Positions 14,728 through 16,180 of a DNA stretch of 16,180 nucleotides are shown piece after piece (within the stretch, counting starts at the first letter, position 1; every line of letters starts with the position of its first letter). The DNA comes from CALARM01 sp964431735 (GTDB lineage: Bacteria; Vulcanimicrobiota; SpSt-956; JAKJGF01), in NCBI GenBank assembly GCA_964431735.1, contig CAYSLJ010000153.1, positions 1 through 16,180 of the forward strand, given 5' to 3'. The notes beneath the pieces were generated by a model that ran no database searches, was not told the origin of the DNA, and worked only from the letters and a program-made list of their open reading frames with translations. Both the position numbers and the translations under genes were made by a program.

Positions 14728-15750
14728 TTATTTATAATGTTCATTCCATGGCATAGGTGTGGTGAGAGGGTTATAATCAAAGGGGTCTTCTATTTTACTG
14801 GTAGGTCTCGGTGTAGCATTCCAGTTCTTACCGGCAGGATATCGCCCCGGTTCGAAGTTCAGTCCGTCAGGTTTTACTATAATAATAGGTTTTCCTATAA
14901 CATCATTGAATATATAACTTATATGTAAAAAGTTCAAACTATCAATAACAGACAGGTATAGAGTCTGGTATTTATCTAATCTTAAAAATTCATCTGGAAG
15001 AATGTCCCTGTTTACTATAAATTTCCCCGTAGAATAATCATAATAAGAATTTAATCCGAGTTTTTTTAGAAATTCCTCTGCTGGAACATATAATTTTTTT
15101 GAAGTATCGTCAAAGATTATTTTCCCATCAAATGCTTTATCTTCAATAGAAAGAGGGTATGGGTATTCATTTACAAGAGATACACCATGAAGGTGTGTAA
15201 CATCTGCAATAACAGTAACATTGCTTGTCATTAAAGGAGTAGGTATTGATGTTTTTTCTAAGGAGAGTTTATATTCATTTAATTCTTTTTCATATTGTTT
15301 TTTTCTGTCCCCTTCTGATAAGTTTATAAGAGTGTTCAGAATACTGTTATATTTTTTCATTTGATTCTGGTTGTAGAATATTGTTTTTGCCTTTTCAAGC
15401 CAGCTTATGCTCAGGTCAATCTGACTCAGATAATAATAACATCTTGCTATGCCGTAGTGTGCCAGACCCAGTTTGGAATTCAGTTGTATTGATTTTTTAT
15501 AGTGTTTTATTGCTTTATAGTAGTTCTTTTTATATTGATAGGCATTCCCCATGAGGAAATAAGCAGTAAAAGAGTTCTTGTTTTTACTTATAGCTTTTTG
15601 TAATATGGTTATGGCACCATCATAAGACCCCTGGTTTGTAAGAACTATTGCTTCCTGAAGAAATATTTCTATGTTGTCTTCTGAAGCAAATATAGTTATT
15701 GAACTTAAGGCCAGCAATATTATAAGCAGATAAATGTATGTTTTTTTCAT
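14728..15750 (-). CDS. exported TPR protein with copper-amine-oxidase-N-like C-terminal domain
   Basis: A 340-residue protein. It starts with a clear signal peptide: Lys-Lys, a hydrophobic core (about 5-21) and a likely cut after the Ala of IFAS (about 22); there is no lipobox cysteine. Three tetratricopeptide repeats follow (about 27-59, 61-93, 95-127), then a polar coiled segment. A domain (about 175-295) contains KLYVPAEEFLKKLGLNSYYDYSTGKFIV-like spacing typical of the copper amine oxidase N-terminal (stalk) fold, which is common in exported proteins of anaerobes. The tail is Pro/Thr/Asn-rich. It probably acts outside the membrane as a binding or scaffold protein; no catalytic residues are recognised. 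The ribosome site before the ATG is weak (AAAGA). It converges on udk. Confidence 0.82.
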   Translation of the reverse strand: MKKTYIYLLIILLALSSITIFASEDNIEIFLQEAIVLTNQGSYDGAITILQKAISKNKNSFTAYFLMGNAYQYKKNYYKAIKHYKKSIQLNSKLGLAHYGIARCYYYLSQIDLSISWLEKAKTIFYNQNQMKKYNSILNTLINLSEGDRKKQYEKELNEYKLSLEKTSIPTPLMTSNVTVIADVTHLHGVSLVNEYPYPLSIEDKAFDGKIIFDDTSKKLYVPAEEFLKKLGLNSYYDYSTGKFIVNRDILPDEFLRLDKYQTLYLSVIDSLNFLHISYIFNDVIGKPIIIVKPDGLNFEPGRYPAGKNWNATPRPTSKIEDPFDYNPLTTPMPWNEHYK

Positions 15751-15763
15751 AATGTGTTCTTTC

Positions 15764-15786
15764 GTGACGCGTCACTCGGTGACGCG
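15764..15786. repeat. palindromic spacer element E upstream of the TPR gene
   Basis: GTGACGCGTCAC (15764-15775) is a perfect 12-bp palindrome. A further GTGACGCG follows at 15779-15786. The words resemble those of the hydA-hydC spacer (GTGATGCGTGAC). It falls in the 5' leader of the TPR gene, within 14 bp of its ATG. Confidence 0.7.
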
Positions 15787-15810
15787 AGGATTGGGTCTGA
15801 CCTGTAATAT

Positions 15811-15840
15811 ATATTATCATAATTTGCTGTGTATGTCCAA
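15811..15840 (-). promoter_or_regulatory. possible promoter of the TPR gene
   Basis: On the minus strand TTGGAC (15835-15840), an 18-base spacer and TAATAT (15811-15816). It is a moderate match, about 60 bp upstream of the start codon. Confidence 0.4.
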
Positions 15841-15861
15841 TATAAAAAGGGTTTTTATCAG

Positions 15862-15932
15862 TTCGGCAGAAATATTATAATCAGGTTCATAAAAATCTAT
15901 AATTCCAGAACCTGATTTTAATTGATGCCGAA
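15862..15932. repeat. nested inverted repeat left of the MITE-like element
   Basis: Outer arms TTCGGCA (15862-15868) and TGCCGAA (15926-15932) enclose inner arms ATCAGGTTC (15880-15888) and GAACCTGAT (15908-15916), all perfect, with a 19-base loop. There is no coding frame. It could be a structured RNA, an operator cluster or a small mobile remnant. Confidence 0.6.
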
Positions 15933-15952
15933 TTTGCCGATGGAAGCACTAA

Positions 15953-16161
15953 GAACCTATCCGAAAAGTAATATTTATTCTACACCCTTCCGGTGGGTGA
16001 GGCTCTGGAGAAAAATATATACCGTATTAACAGTAATTTATAAATTAAACAAATGTAATATCGTAGCAGTCTGTAATAAGAGTTTTTTTGCAAGAGGATT
16101 ATAGATTTTTCGGAAGAGCCTCACCCACCGGAAGGTATTTGATGACTTTTCGGATAGGCTC
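15953..16161. mobile_element. MITE-like element with nested inverted repeats and TAA target duplications
   Basis: A 209-bp element. The terminal arms (15953-15969 and 16145-16161, starting GAACCTATCCGAAAAGT and GAGCCTATCCGAAAAGT) differ at one of 17 bases. Perfect 20-bp sub-terminal arms lie inside (15987-16006 and 16115-16134; CTTCCGGTGGGTGAGGCTCT). TAA flanks both ends (15950-15952 and 16162-16164), as a 3-bp target duplication would. The 108-bp centre has no credible gene. This looks like a non-autonomous element moved by a transposase encoded elsewhere; IS5-type elements make TNA duplications (recalled), so that family is a candidate only. Confidence 0.72.
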
Positions 16162-16180
16162 TAAGTACCGTAACAGGTAA

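Larger units (their letters stand above)
15821..16180. other. non-coding right end of the window
   Basis: No believable gene is seen in this stretch. It holds the upstream part of the TPR gene's possible promoter, the nested inverted repeat and the MITE-like element, then about 14 unexplained bases to the end. Confidence 0.7.

Noticed and set aside
15922..16104. 60-codon plus-strand open frame crossing into the MITE-like element
   Set aside because: It spans the element's left end and arms, has no ribosome site or recognisable protein pattern, and is probably chance.

Overview
The window looks like chromosomal DNA of a low-GC, strictly anaerobic or fermentative bacterium. The reasons are AT-rich coding and spacer DNA, a complete trimeric [FeFe]-hydrogenase of the NAD(P)H-linked (HydABC/Hnd) type, and a redox-sensing Rex repressor. 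I cannot place it in a phylum from the sequence alone. Spacers filled with stuttered, imperfectly palindromic short words suggest an uncultured lineage rather than a well-studied model genus, but that is inference.

Layout. From 11998 down to 4497, on the minus strand, lies one co-oriented hydrogenase locus: rex, a membrane sensor histidine kinase with a Cache-like sensor, an HndB-like [2Fe-2S] protein, HydB (NuoF-like flavoprotein), HydA ([FeFe]-hydrogenase catalytic subunit), HydC (NuoE-like) and a single-domain response regulator. A sigma70-type promoter stands before rex and an intrinsic terminator (4443-4475) follows the response regulator. Next on the minus strand come uvrB (TTG start at 4414) and a 754-residue multidomain protein with a C39-like cysteine peptidase domain, a YkuD-like SxGCxV domain and an EF-hand loop. 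On the plus strand, after a 541-bp divergent spacer, are an NADP-type isocitrate dehydrogenase with an unusual CxxC-x9-CxxC insertion and a uridine-kinase-like P-loop kinase. A minus-strand gene for an exported TPR protein with a copper-amine-oxidase-N-like domain converges on them. The right end holds a 209-bp non-coding MITE-like element flanked by TAA duplications.

How the genes work together. Rex would read the NADH/NAD+ ratio. HydC, HndB, HydB and HydA would exchange electrons between NAD(P)H, ferredoxin and H2. The kinase and the receiver protein sit around the catalytic genes, so the locus seems to carry both a cytosolic redox sensor and a membrane-linked signalling pair. Isocitrate dehydrogenase is transcribed divergently from the same spacer.

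Most notable observations: the zinc-ribbon-like insertion in the substrate loop of isocitrate dehydrogenase; non-consensus H-cluster motifs in HydA; a family of degenerate stem-loop spacer elements (4901, 5505, 12171, 13891, 15764); the MITE-like element; and the C39/YkuD/EF-hand protein without a visible signal peptide.
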